NCBI GenBank assembly: GCA_023630585.1
Contig: CM042544.1
Span: 13,924,256 to 13,988,255, forward strand
Source: Cranoglanis bouderius
Taxonomy: Eukaryota; Chordata; Actinopteri; Siluriformes; Cranoglanididae
Length of the DNA: 64,000 nucleotides
Reading direction: 5' to 3'
This document shows, in pieces, positions 23,150 to 29,513 of the stretch. The translations under genes and the position numbers were made by a program. A model generated the notes under the pieces. That model was not told the origin of the DNA. It saw nothing but the letters and a program-made list of their open reading frames with translations, and did not search any database. Every line of letters starts with the position of its first letter. The first letter of the stretch is position 1.

Positions 23150-25329
23150 AGCACTTTTTAGATGAACATTTTCATCACCATTTACATTATTTGCAAAGTG
23201 TTAGTTTTGACACTTAGCTTTTTAGACTTTTGGATTTCACAAGAGAAAAAATGCCAAGAAAAAGTTGATCTAAAAAGCTAAGTGTCAAAGGAAACTTTGC
23301 TTGATAGTGATGAAAGTGTTCATCTAAAAAGTGCTGTTTGTTTTTGGTTTTTTGGTTTTTGTTTTACCATTTTGGGCAAAACTTTTCAGTAGCATCCCTA
23401 ATAAATATAGTGTAACCATATTTACATCCTTATGAACTATAATGTAACCACATGCCTAATAAATATAATGAACTGATGTAACTATATACTTGTCTAATGT
23501 TTGCTAAGTCAAACATACATTGATAGATTTTATTTAATATTGTTGACCTCGGAACATTCTCTAATTACTATGACAGAAAGCGAAGCGAGGGTGTGCTGCA
23601 AGTCCAAGTCCAGAGCATGTAAGATTGGGCTAAGGGGGCGTGGCTTCCAGGCGCTGTCAGTTAATATCGTTCCAGATTAATATCTCCCATTTTACTGAAT
23701 CGAACTTTATAAAATATCCCTATTTTTGAGTAATAACTCTTACTCTTACTACTCCAATGTTAAACCGCACAAAATGGATAAAGGTTTGGTAATATAATAT
23801 CATGTGAGTAAACATCACCGCATATCGTGGCAGTGTAATATTGTATAGAGACGATTAAATTGTTCTACCGCACAAGCCTAGCAGGCACTATGCAGAAACA
23901 GAAACCAAACTGCACGCTGAGCAGGTAACAAGATAAAACTCACTTAAGTCAGACAGTTTAGCATTGCACAAACTATGTGTAGTGTGGACCTGTGCGACAA
24001 ACACAGCAATAAATATTTAATTTCTAATTTATTTAATCTCTATCACGAAGGAAATTGATAAGAGTTTAAGGAACAGTTTGGCTAAGAATGAAATTTACAC
24101 AATTTTCAGTTTTTTTATGTCAAATGTAGTAGATCAGCCATGACATGTTTGAGAAGAAGTAATCATGGTGTCCCTTAATGCACAGAGGTGAATAGGAGAC
24201 CCAGCTCACAGATGAACTTTGACCCCAAGCATGCGTAATCTGTCACAAGATTAGTTTTGGTTGATAATTTATGATTAGTTCATGGCACGTTAGTTAACTT
24301 CTGACAGAGATTCTGTGTTTGTGCATAAAAAGGTCAAGGCTTATATGCACATATTACATTCGCACAAATTTAAATAACACGTCATAAAAGAATTCTGAAT
24401 TTTCTTTGGAATGAGGCAAACAAAACACGAGAAGTTGCAGTCAGATATGAAACTTGTAGGTCCTGTATGATAATTACACTAATAACACATTTATTGATTT
24501 ATTTATTTTATTACGAATAATAAACTTGGGCATTATTTAGCTAATTTGTTTTTTATGCTTATTTTAATGGACTATTTTTCACAATTATCATAAATATTAT
24601 TTGGGCATGAAATAGAAGACAATGTGGTATATAGATGACAGAGATGACCCCCAAAAGAGAGAAATGGGCTCAATTATGTTTTAGCCTTTTAGTCCATTGT
24701 TTGTTTGTTTTTTATTTCTGTTATGTTTAGGTATTTTTATCTCCATAGTTAATCTTTCATGTGTCTTGACGCAGTTCAGATGTGCAGATCTTATTGATAT
24801 GATCATGTATTATTGTTGTTGTTGTTGTTTACTACACCAGTGACAGTTCACCCATTCCATGCTTTGCAGTATTATACTGCATCGCCATGGCTCTAGAATG
24901 ATGTTACATTCATTAGGGCATTGGGGAATCACTATAGGAGACCCAGGGGCTCATCTGTAAACTCTAGGTCAGTGGTCACCAACCCTGTTCCTGGAGATCG
25001 ACCTTCCTGAAGACTTTAGCTCCAACCATAATCGTGCCCACCTGACCATCCAATCATTGCCTTAAGAAGTTCTTGATCAACTAAAACAGGTGTGTTAGAT
25101 TTTGGTTGAACCTGCAGGAAGGTAGATCTCAAGGAACAGGGTTGGTGACCACTGCTCTAGGCTCATACAGACACATCAGTGTGCATGATAAGTACATGAT
25201 GTGAGCAAAGTGAGCGACATTTGTGTTTGACTTGTGTACCTTCACTGCTTCTTCTGGGGTGAGGGAAACTTTGAGCTCCAGGTTCTCAATCTGCCTCAAC
25301 TTCTTCTGCAATTTCCTCACCTCCCCCAT
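703..25329 (-). CDS. WD40-repeat beta-propeller protein gene, 12 coding exons (unnamed)
   Basis: Coding exons in transcript order are 25329-25240, 16862-16787, 16052-15929, 14414-14293, 14033-13947, 12654-12565, 10816-10728, 7266-7038, 3800-3678, 3538-3395, 1047-967 and 794-703. Every junction is GT-AG and the phases agree, giving 1347 nt or 448 residues plus stop. Residues 1-55 are charged and helical (MGEVRKLQKKLRQIENLEL), probably a coiled coil. Residues 75-345 carry WD40 blades, seen as VISGSRDTTVKVW, FIISGSTDCCVRIW, YIVTGSDAGKLQVW and LVFSGSTDGSVCVW. The last 45 residues are very rich in D, E and S and end WLRCVLQ. WD40 propellers are protein-binding platforms; the partner and compartment cannot be read here, and there is no signal peptide or membrane segment. 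I do not recognise the orthologue. The gene spreads over 24.6 kb because its introns are full of transposons. The least certain part is exon 10. No stop or frameshift breaks the model. Confidence 0.82.
967..1047 (-). CDS. WD40 gene coding exon 11 (acidic)
   Basis: Encodes DVNVRRDSQLDSTLAESDGD and SQEESE, the start of an acidic tail. The in-phase acceptor is the second AG of cagag; the donor is gtgaga. Confidence 0.65.
1048..2020. other. intron, no feature seen
   Basis: AT-rich single-copy-looking intron of the WD40 gene. I see no coding frame or recognisable repeat. Confidence 0.5.
2021..3010 (+). mobile_element. degraded Tc1-like element, interrupted by a SINE
   Basis: The plus strand carries two halves of a common fish Tc1-like transposase: a 5' part (2021-2150, including GAATGGCCAGACTGG) and a 3' part (2480-3010, including ATGGGCTACAACAGCAGAAG). 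Many stops and indels remain. The halves are separated by an insertion at 2151-2466 with target duplications, so the Tc1 copy is older than the SINE. Confidence 0.75.
2151..2466 (-). mobile_element. tRNA-derived SINE with 13-bp target duplication
   Basis: Reads on the minus strand from GGCACGGTGGCTTAGTGG (box A-like) through GTTCGATTCC (box B, 2410-2401). It is flanked by direct repeats GAATGCCTAACAC at 2138-2150 and 2467-2479, the mark of target-primed insertion. The 3' part resembles the ATTCATTCATC-type tail repeats seen elsewhere here. The family name is not certain. Confidence 0.8.
3395..3538 (-). CDS. WD40 gene coding exon 10
   Basis: With acceptor gtgtag the frame reads ARIYHEYFVLRHGSHLVEV and keeps phase with exons 9 and 11. 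The nearer-to-consensus acceptor cacag, 5 nt earlier, would bring an immediate stop in this phase. Another open frame of the same DNA also reads WD-like. The frame and the exact acceptor are the weakest points of the gene model. Confidence 0.6.
3563..3614. repeat. (GA)n microsatellite by exon 10 acceptor
   Basis: About 26 GA units. On the coding strand it is a (CT)n tract starting about 24 bp upstream of the exon 10 acceptor. Confidence 0.9.
3678..3800 (-). CDS. WD40 gene coding exon 9
   Basis: Encodes VTDCVSQIPGVLVGSCFDLT, a degenerate blade without a terminal WD. Acceptor ctcttag, donor gtaagt, phases 1 and 1. Confidence 0.72.
3801..5000. other. intron with one (GA)n tract, otherwise nothing seen
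   Basis: Between exons 9 and 8 of the WD40 gene. A (GA)n tract lies at 4229-4264 and an A-run near 4010. No gene or named element recognised. Confidence 0.5.
5012..6262. mobile_element. inverted-repeat element with a nested Tc1-type MITE
   Basis: Arms at about 5012-5085 and 6187-6262 are near-perfect inverted repeats (each contains GTGTTCATTATGTGCCATAT or its complement). No transposase is seen between them, so this is a non-autonomous element of unknown class. A 556-bp MITE (5429-5984) sits inside it. Confidence 0.65.
5429..5984. mobile_element. Tc1-type MITE copy 1 (CAGTACTGTGC ends)
   Basis: Ends are CAGTACTGTGCAAACG and its inverted partner, flanked by TA on both sides. The interior has no transposase. 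Two other copies of the same interior lie at about 29040-29512 and 61826-62339. The ends match those of the Tc1-like element at 29514-31073. Confidence 0.85.
6270..7030. other. intron, homopolymer runs only
   Basis: Contains A-rich (6548-6590) and T-rich (6762-6779) runs. No gene or element recognised. Confidence 0.5.
7038..7266 (-). CDS. WD40 gene coding exon 8 (largest exon)
   Basis: Encodes 76 residues including LVFSGSTDGSVCVWEVCDG and ANGRSSIRVLNWTTG, two propeller strands. Acceptor ctccacag, donor gtatga. The ACT-type triplet satellite begins about 50 bp upstream of its acceptor. Confidence 0.85.
8043..8248. mobile_element. Tc1-like end fragment inside satellite, copy 1
   Basis: Starts GAGACGTGTTGCAGCC and ends GGAATTGGGGTTGTA, the terminal 200 bp of the family with CCCAACTTTTTTGGAATT ends. 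It is nearly identical to 9588-9788. Confidence 0.8.
9331..9788. mobile_element. Tc1-like deletion derivative inside satellite, copy 2
   Basis: Holds an internal stretch in reverse orientation (GAATAATGTTCC complement near 9380) and then the terminal 200 bp, ending GGAATTTGGGTTGCA. A complete-ended relative is at 14477-15895. Confidence 0.75.
9946..10727. other. intron, no feature seen
   Basis: AT-rich sequence between the satellite and exon 7. No coding frame or recognised repeat. Confidence 0.45.
10728..10816 (-). CDS. WD40 gene coding exon 7
   Basis: Encodes DAGKLQVWDWFSQENCQSVN and then AHLDAVTTLQ, the end of one blade and the start of the next. The donor is gttggt, in phase 0. Confidence 0.82.
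10893..12414 (-). mobile_element. Tc1-like element, both ends present, transposase broken
   Basis: Terminal inverted repeats CAGTGCTGTGAAAAAGTATT (left) and a near copy at the right end, flanked by TA. The length of 1522 bp suits a full-length Tc1 element. The minus strand carries the middle of the transposase (see 11302-11685), which is interrupted by frameshifts and stops. Confidence 0.9.
11302..11685 (-). pseudogene. Tc1-like transposase fragment
   Basis: A frame of 127 codons contains LWIDESKVELFG (first catalytic D), then GGGNVMVWQCFAASGPGQL, then MQQDNDAKRRSK (second D). The third catalytic region is lost to frameshift. Upstream and downstream parts continue in other frames between about 11290 and 12080. 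Inactive. Confidence 0.85.
12565..12654 (-). CDS. WD40 gene coding exon 6
   Basis: Encodes QCVKSIYTFNAITSLCFIAE and then YIVTGS, a propeller blade. Acceptor ttgccag, donor gtgagg, phase 1 at both ends. Confidence 0.8.
12655..13946. other. intron, no feature seen
   Basis: Between exons 6 and 5. AT-rich with a T-run near 13493-13511; no gene or named element. Confidence 0.45.
13947..14033 (-). CDS. WD40 gene coding exon 5
   Basis: Encodes LSETERFIISGSTDCCVRIW, ending in a WD-type strand, with donor gtgagt. The acceptor tag directly follows a (CT)n tract on the coding strand, which is the (GA)n array at 14036-14094. Confidence 0.82.
14036..14094. repeat. (GA)n microsatellite forming the exon 5 pyrimidine tract
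   Basis: About 29 GA units. On the minus strand this (CT)n abuts the TAG acceptor of exon 5 and replaces an ordinary polypyrimidine tract. Confidence 0.9.
14293..14414 (-). CDS. WD40 gene coding exon 4
   Basis: Encodes the end of blade 1 (SRDTTVKVWHVPT) and the start of blade 2 (LGGHSGGVTCL). The acceptor is cacaag and the donor gtaaac, in phase 1. Confidence 0.82.
14477..15895 (+). mobile_element. Tc1-like element with CAACCCTAATTCC ends, internally deleted
   Basis: Ends are CAACCCTAATTCCAAAAAAG and the complementary GGAATTGGGGTTG, each next to TA. The plus strand carries transposase remnants (14829-15500, with TGGTCAGACGAATCGAAATT for the first catalytic region), but the second half of the gene is missing and many frameshifts occur. 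The internal end-like sequences near 14675 and 15690 are sub-terminal repeats of this family. It lies in the intron between exons 4 and 3. Confidence 0.88.
15929..16052 (-). CDS. WD40 gene coding exon 3
   Basis: Encodes a linker and the first blade: LKGHSDIITCVAAVDNLVIS, where the GH dipeptide is typical of WD40. The donor is gtacta. A Tc1-like copy ends only about 33 bp beyond this donor. Confidence 0.82.
16428..16600. repeat. SINE-tail-like repeat fragment
   Basis: TTCATTCATCTTCAGTAACT followed by TTTATCATGGTCAGGGTCAG and a GGGAATACAC motif. This is a fish repeat common at SINE 3' parts; a second diverged copy is at 20245-20340. Confidence 0.65.
16787..16862 (-). CDS. WD40 gene coding exon 2
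   Basis: Acceptor ctctcag, then VSKKEELRSRLAELLLHL, continuing the helix of exon 1. I chose donor gtattg after CACG because its phase 1 fits exon 3. A later donor (gtgtaag at 16748) would be in phase 0 and does not fit. Confidence 0.7.
16999..17340. mobile_element. rearranged Tc1-like remnant, two halves in opposite orientation
   Basis: Positions 16999-17112 read as the 5' non-coding part on the plus strand (GTGGGTGGAAACACCTTGTT). Positions 17115-17340 read as transposase on the minus strand (ATGGGCTACAACAGCAGAAG complement). The family is the same as at 2021-3010. Non-functional. Confidence 0.65.
17350..18390. other. intron 1, no feature seen
   Basis: No coding frame or recognised repeat. 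Confidence 0.45.
18392..18430 (+). mobile_element. SINE head fragment
   Basis: GGGCACGGTGGCTTAGTGG with the start of the tRNA-like region, cut off after about 38 bp by the adjoining Tc1-like copy. Confidence 0.7.
18434..19099 (-). mobile_element. internally deleted Tc1-like element (GTTGCAATCA ends)
   Basis: Long inverted arms, with GTTTATTGTCAAAATATACA on the left; the right end is TTGATTGCAACTG followed by TA. The outermost left end is missing. The minus strand keeps only the transposase C-terminal part (18869-18606) with SPDLNPLENLWWDLKK, which holds the third catalytic E. A longer relative is at 41186-42399. Confidence 0.85.
19126..19610. repeat. interspersed repeat, class unknown (copy A)
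   Basis: Shares CACATTAATATAAACCTGT and nearby sequence with 42840-42960, and CTGTTATCACTTACATTAT with 52828 onward. Three diverged copies show it is a dispersed repeat; no coding capacity is seen. Confidence 0.6.
20245..20345. repeat. SINE-tail-like repeat fragment
   Basis: CGCTTCATCCTGGTCAGTGT and GGGAATACACCCTGAATGAG resemble the fragment at 16428-16600. Confidence 0.55.
20435..20878 (-). mobile_element. 5' half of a Tc1-like element
   Basis: The minus strand starts with a terminal repeat (TGCACTGATCAGCCATAACA) and runs into the transposase N-terminus, seen as a 66-codon frame at 20735-20535 (KGQILIAKRLGQSISKTTG, a helix-turn-helix). It is truncated at about 20435, before the catalytic domain. 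Confidence 0.85.
21000..22480. other. intron 1, no feature seen
   Basis: AT-rich, no recognisable gene or element. Confidence 0.4.
22496..23013. repeat. 32-bp tandem minisatellite, about 16 copies
   Basis: The unit includes TTAGGGATGTAAATATGGTC followed by ACGCTATATTTA. Copies differ at a few sites only (A/G in CACACT/CACGCT, ATATGG/ATAAGG). Confidence 0.95.
23114..23148. repeat. poly(A) run
   Basis: About 35 A residues inside the fold-back element; a likely assembly or length-variable site. Confidence 0.9.
23475..24960. other. intron 1, no feature seen
   Basis: AT-rich sequence with a short TTG triplet run near 24810. No gene or element recognised. Confidence 0.4.
24970..25154. mobile_element. 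185-bp hAT-type MITE with 8-bp target duplication
   Basis: Ends CAGTGGTCACCAACCCTGTT and its inverted copy. It is flanked by CTCTAGGT (24962-24969) and CTCTAGGC (25155-25162), an 8-bp duplication with one mismatch. Almost fully palindromic, and only 86 bp inside intron 1 from exon 1 of the WD40 gene. Confidence 0.85.
25240..25329 (-). CDS. WD40 gene coding exon 1 (start codon)
   Basis: Begins at ATG 25329-25327 and ends AAG followed by donor gtacac, in phase 0. It encodes 30 residues of charged helix (MGEVRKLQKKLRQIENLEL and onward). An in-frame GTG lies two codons upstream, but no earlier in-frame ATG is seen before the repeats. Confidence 0.75.
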
Positions 25330-25500
25330 CTGCACACCTCCGACCTTTCAAAGCGCAGCTGATATGGCCTCGTGGTGATGTATGTGCTCTTGCAAAAGCT
25401 ATTAATTATGAGAAATGTTCACTCGTTTCAAACCCGTAGTCAGCGTTTTACTGGATATACATCTGACGTACTGTTTCTATAAATCCCCTCCCTGGTGGAC
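25330..25500 (-). promoter_or_regulatory. presumed 5' UTR and promoter of the WD40 gene
   Basis: Immediately upstream of ATG 25329; non-repetitive and the only unique sequence before the Tc1 block at 25842. No TATA box is placed with confidence, and a non-coding first exon cannot be excluded. Confidence 0.35.
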
Positions 25501-25841
25501 GGATTCAACTGTAAACGTGGAAAGAGCTCTCAGAAACCGGAAGTCAACAATGAGAGCGAATACACGGCTGAATACAAAATAGCACACTACTGCCTGTCTC
25601 AGTGCGCTATTTAGGGTATTTACCAATGCCTCACTTGTCCAGTCTAGGGCACTTGACAATAACGGGAGAGCGGTTTGTAATTCAGCCTTTATTTGAACAG
25701 TAACATTACTGCCATTTCGCATCGGCTTCCGGAGATTTTGTTTTTGTTTTTGTTGTCTGTTTGTTTTTTGTTTGTATGGACATGGGGTAACTTGGGGTTA
25801 AATTTGGATTAGTAGGTAGAGGAGACTTTGTTCTCTCATAC

Positions 25842-27213
25842 AGTGAATCCGGAAAGTATTCACAGCGCTTCACTTTTTCCACATTTTATGTTACAGCCTT
25901 ATTCCAAAATGGATTAAATTAATTATTTTGCTCAAAATTCTACAAACAATACCCCATAATGACAACGTGAAAGAAGTTTGTTTGAAATCTTTGCAAATTT
26001 ATTAAAAATAAAAAACGAAAAAAATCACATGTACATAAGTATTCACAGCATTTGCCATGACACTCAAAATTGAGCTCAGGTGCATCCTGTTTCCACTGAT
26101 CATCCTTGAGATGTTTCTCCAACTTGATTTGAGTCCACCTGTGGTAAATTCAGTTGATTGGACATGATTTGGAAAGGCACACACCTGTCTATATAAGGTC
26201 CCACAGTTAACAGTGCATGTCAGAGCACAAACCAAGCCATGAAGTCCAAGGAATTGTCTGTAGACCTCCGAGACAGGATTGTATCGAAGCACAGATCTGG
26301 GGAAGGGTACAGAAAAATTTCTGCAGCATTGAAGGTCCCAATGAGCACAGTGGCCTCCATCATCCGTAAATGGAAGAAGTTTGGAACCACCAGGACTCTT
26401 CCTAGGCTGGGCCGCCCGGCCAAACTGAGCGATCGGGGGAGAAGGGCCTTAGCCAGGGAGGTGACCAAGAACCCGATGGTCACTCTGACAGAGTTCCAGC
26501 ATTTCTCTGTGGAGAGAGGAGAACCTTCCAGAAGAACAACCATCTCTGCAGCACTCCACCAATCAGGCCTGTATGGTAGAGTGGCCAGATGGAAGCCACT
26601 CCTCAGTAAAAGGCACATGACAGCCCGCCTGGAGTTTGCCAAAAGGCACCTGAAGGACTCTCAGACCATGAGAAACAAAAATTGAACTCTTTGGCCTGAA
26701 TAGCAAGCGTCATGTCTGGAGGAAACCAGGCACTGGTCATCACCTGGCCAATACCATCCCTACAGTGAAGCATGGTGGTGGCAGCAACATGCTATAGGGA
26801 TGTTTTTCAGCGGCAGGTACTGGGAGACTAGTCAGGATCGAGGGAAAGATGAATGCAGCAATGTACAGAGACATCCTTGATGAAAACCTGCTCCAGAGTG
26901 CTCTGGACCTCAGACTGGGGCGAAGGTTCATCTTCCAACAGGACAACAACCCTAAGCACACAGCCAAGATAACAAAGGAGTGGCTACGGGACAACTCTGT
27001 GAATGTCCTTGAGTGGCCCAGCCAGAGCCCAGACTTGAACCTGATTGAACATCTCTGAAGAGATCTGAAAATGGTTGTGCACCCAATAATAATAAAATTT
27101 ATGTTATAAAATAATAAATAAAAAATAATTAATTTAATCCATTTTGGAATAAGGCTGTAACATAACAAAATGTGGAAAAAGTGAAGCGCTGTGAATACTT
27201 TCCGGATGCACTG
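25842..27213 (+). mobile_element. full-length Tc1-like element, inactive
   Basis: Ends CAGTGAATCCGGAAAGTATT and an inverted copy ending AATACTTTCCGGATGCACTG, each flanked by TA. Terminal repeats are about 80 bp and total length 1372 bp. Carries one broken transposase gene. Confidence 0.92.
26239..27058 (+). pseudogene. Tc1-like transposase, frameshifted
   Basis: First frame 26239-26685: MKSKELSVDLRDRIVSKHRS and a helix-turn-helix region (YRKISAALKVPMSTVASIIR), then the GRP-type linker. A frameshift near 26680 breaks it. The catalytic core resumes at 26849-27058 with FQQDNNPKHTAK (second D) and SQSPDLNLIEHL (third E), and stops at a TGA where Trp would be expected. Both lesions make it non-functional. 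Confidence 0.9.
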
Positions 27214-27446
27214 TAGATGCCATTTTCCCAACAATGAGTAAAAACAAGTTCACCATATTTATACTGGTGTTAATGTATTACATTCTGGCACAGTTACATG
27301 ATACATACATACATGATACACCCTGCATAAGTATTGTTTGTCTTGAAAATAACAAGCACAAAATAGCCCATAATACTGAAGTGGGGAAAAGGGGTGGGGG
27401 TGGAGGGTTGTTCCAATATAGTTTACAAAATTATTTACTGGTTTTA

Positions 27447-27451
<5 letters not shown>

Positions 27452-27511
<60 letters not shown>

Positions 27512-27527
27512 TACACATATATATATA
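27452..27527. repeat. (TA)n microsatellite, Tc1 insertion site
   Basis: Pure TA then TATACACA-type repeats, running up to the left end of the next Tc1-like element. Confidence 0.9.
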
Positions 27528-29029
27528 CAGGTGCATCTCAATAAATTAGAATGTCGTGAAAAAGTTCATTTATTTCAGTAATTCAACTCAAATTGTGAAA
27601 CTCGTGTATTAAATAAATTCAATGTACACAGACTGAAGTAGTTTAAGTCTTTGGTTCTTTTAATTGTGATGATTTTGTCTCACATTTAACAAAAACCCAC
27701 CAATTCACTATCTCAACAAATTAGAATATGGTGACATGCCAATCAGCCAATCAACTCAAAACACCTGCAAAGGTTTCCTGAGCCTTCAAAATGGTCTCTC
27801 AGTTTGGTTCACTAGGTAAGCCACAAACATTAATTGCCAAAGAAGCTGGCTGTTCACAGAGTGCTGTATCTAAGCATGTTAACAGAAAGTTGAGTGGAAG
27901 GAAAAAGTGTGGAAGAAAAAGATGCACAACCAACCGAGAGAACCACAGCCTTATGAGGATTGTCAAGCAAAATCGATTCAAGAATTTGAGTGAACTTCAC
28001 AAGGAATGGACTGAGGCTGGGGTCAAGGCATCAAGAGCCACCACACACAGACGTGTCAAGGAATTTGGCTACAGTTGTCGTATTCCTCTTTTTAAGCCAC
28101 TCCTGAACCACAGACAACGTCAGAGGCATCTTACCTGGGCTAAGGCGAAGAAGAACTGGACTGTTGCCCAGTGGTCCAAAGTCCTCTTTTCAGATGAGAG
28201 CAAGTTTTGTATTTCATTTGGAAACCAAGGTCCTAGAGTCTGGAGGAAGGGTGGAGAAGCTCATAGCCCAAGTTGCTTGAAGTCCAGTGTTCAGTTTCCA
28301 CAGTCTGTGATGATTTGGGGTGCAGTGTCATCTGCTGGTGTTGGTCCATTGTGTTTTTTGAAAAGCAAAGTCATTGCATCCATTTACCAAGAAATTTTGG
28401 AGCACTTCATGCTTCCTTCTGCTGACCAGCTTTTTGAAGATGCTGATTTCATTTTCCAGCAGGATTTGGCACCTGCCCGCACTGCCAAAAGCACCAAAAG
28501 TTGGTTAAATGAGCATGGTGTTGGTGTGCTTGACTGGCCAGCAAACACACCAGACCTGAACCCCATAGAGAATCTATGGGGTATTGTCAAGAGGAAAATG
28601 AGAAACAGGAGACCAAAAAATGCAGATGAGCTGAAGGCCACTGTCAAAGAAACCTGGGCTTCCATACCACCGTGCCACAAACTGATCACCTCCATGCCGC
28701 GCTGAATTGAGGCAGTAATTAAAGCAAAAGGAGCCCCTACCAAGTATTGAGTACATGTACAGTAAATGAACATACTTTCCAGAAGGCCAACAATTCACTA
28801 AAAATGTTTTTTTATTGGTCTTATGAAATATTCTAATTTGTTGAGATAGTGAATTGGTGGGTTTTTGTTAAATGTGAGCCAAAATCATCACAATTAAAAG
28901 AACCAAAGACATAAACTACTTCAGTCTGTGTGCATTGAATTTATTTAATACACGAGTTTCACAATTTGAGTTGAATTACTGAAATAAATTAACTTTTCCA
29001 CGACATTCTAATTTATTGAGATGCACCTG
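27528..29029 (+). mobile_element. nearly intact Tc1-like element with about 200-bp terminal repeats
   Basis: Ends CAGGTGCATCTCAATAAATT and the complementary right end, flanked by TA. The inverted terminal repeats run about 200 bp with few differences. It carries the best preserved transposase frame in the window. Confidence 0.93.
27791..28705 (+). pseudogene. Tc1-like transposase, 304 codons, nearly intact
   Basis: Would bind its terminal repeats and cut and paste the element at TA. The open frame has a helix-turn-helix (AKEAGCSQSAVSKHV, about residues 16-30) and a DDE core: D135 in FSDESKF, D225 in FQQDLAPAR, E260 in DLNPIENLW. There are 34 residues between the last two, so it is DD34E as in Tc1. 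It ends at TGA 28703-28705, but the same frame runs on for 14 codons (IEAVIKAKGAPTKY) to a natural-looking stop at 28748-28750, so CGA has probably mutated to TGA. The start is also odd: relative to what I recall of the family, sequence just after position 27822 lacks about 20-25 codons including the usual ATG, so the first helix-turn-helix is incomplete. Probably inactive. Confidence 0.85.
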
Positions 29030-29039
29030 TATATAGTAC

Positions 29040-29055
29040 TGTTCAGTTGTAGGCA

Positions 29056-29095
<40 letters not shown>

Positions 29096-29512
29096 TAGTA
29101 CAAGCGTTGTTATGGATTTTTCATTTTATGACTTCTACATTATCAAGTCAGTACAAAAAACATTTTAGGTTCCCAAACATTAGTTTTCTAGCACAAAATT
29201 AAATGTTACAGAAAAATGTTTGTATGTCATTAAAGCAGCATATTATGTAAGAGACACTTTTCAGACAAAAAACATAATGAAGGCTGCTGGGTTTTGCTGC
29301 AAAAATAAGAAGTAAGTGAGAAAGTCAAAGTCTCCAGAAAAACTGTGGCTGGTTCTGCAAGAAGATTCTCAATAAAACTTACCAGCTAATTTCTTTATAA
29401 AACTGCACAAATTGGACAGTACTTTTTTATATATTTTTTGTCACACCAAATATTGACTTTCTTTGATTTACTACTGTTTAGTGCTCTTTACTGTATTTTT
29501 TTTTTTATGTAT
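29040..29512. mobile_element. Tc1-type MITE copy 2, truncated
   Basis: Shares the interior of copies 1 and 3 (GACTTCTACATTATCAAGTC, GGCTGCTGGGTTTTGCTGC). A 38-base T run lies at 29057-29094. The right part is replaced by the Tc1-like element starting at 29514. Confidence 0.8.
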
Positions 29513-29513
29513 A

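Larger units (their letters stand above)
22490..23445. mobile_element. fold-back element with 32-bp minisatellite in its left arm
   Basis: Inner arms at about 23030-23225 and 23265-23395 are inverted repeats; one has GCACTTTTTAGATGAACA and the other its complement. The outer right arm (23390-23470) holds about two diverged units of the sequence that is repeated about 16 times in the left arm. No transposase. It lies in intron 1 of the WD40 gene. Confidence 0.75.

Noticed and set aside
25477..25722. 81-codon minus-strand frame upstream of the WD40 start
   Set aside because: It is not in frame with or spliced to the gene in any obvious way, and no domain is seen. It could be 5' UTR sequence.
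27234..27581. 115-codon open frame
   Set aside because: About half of it is the (TA)n microsatellite translated as IYIYIY; no domain.
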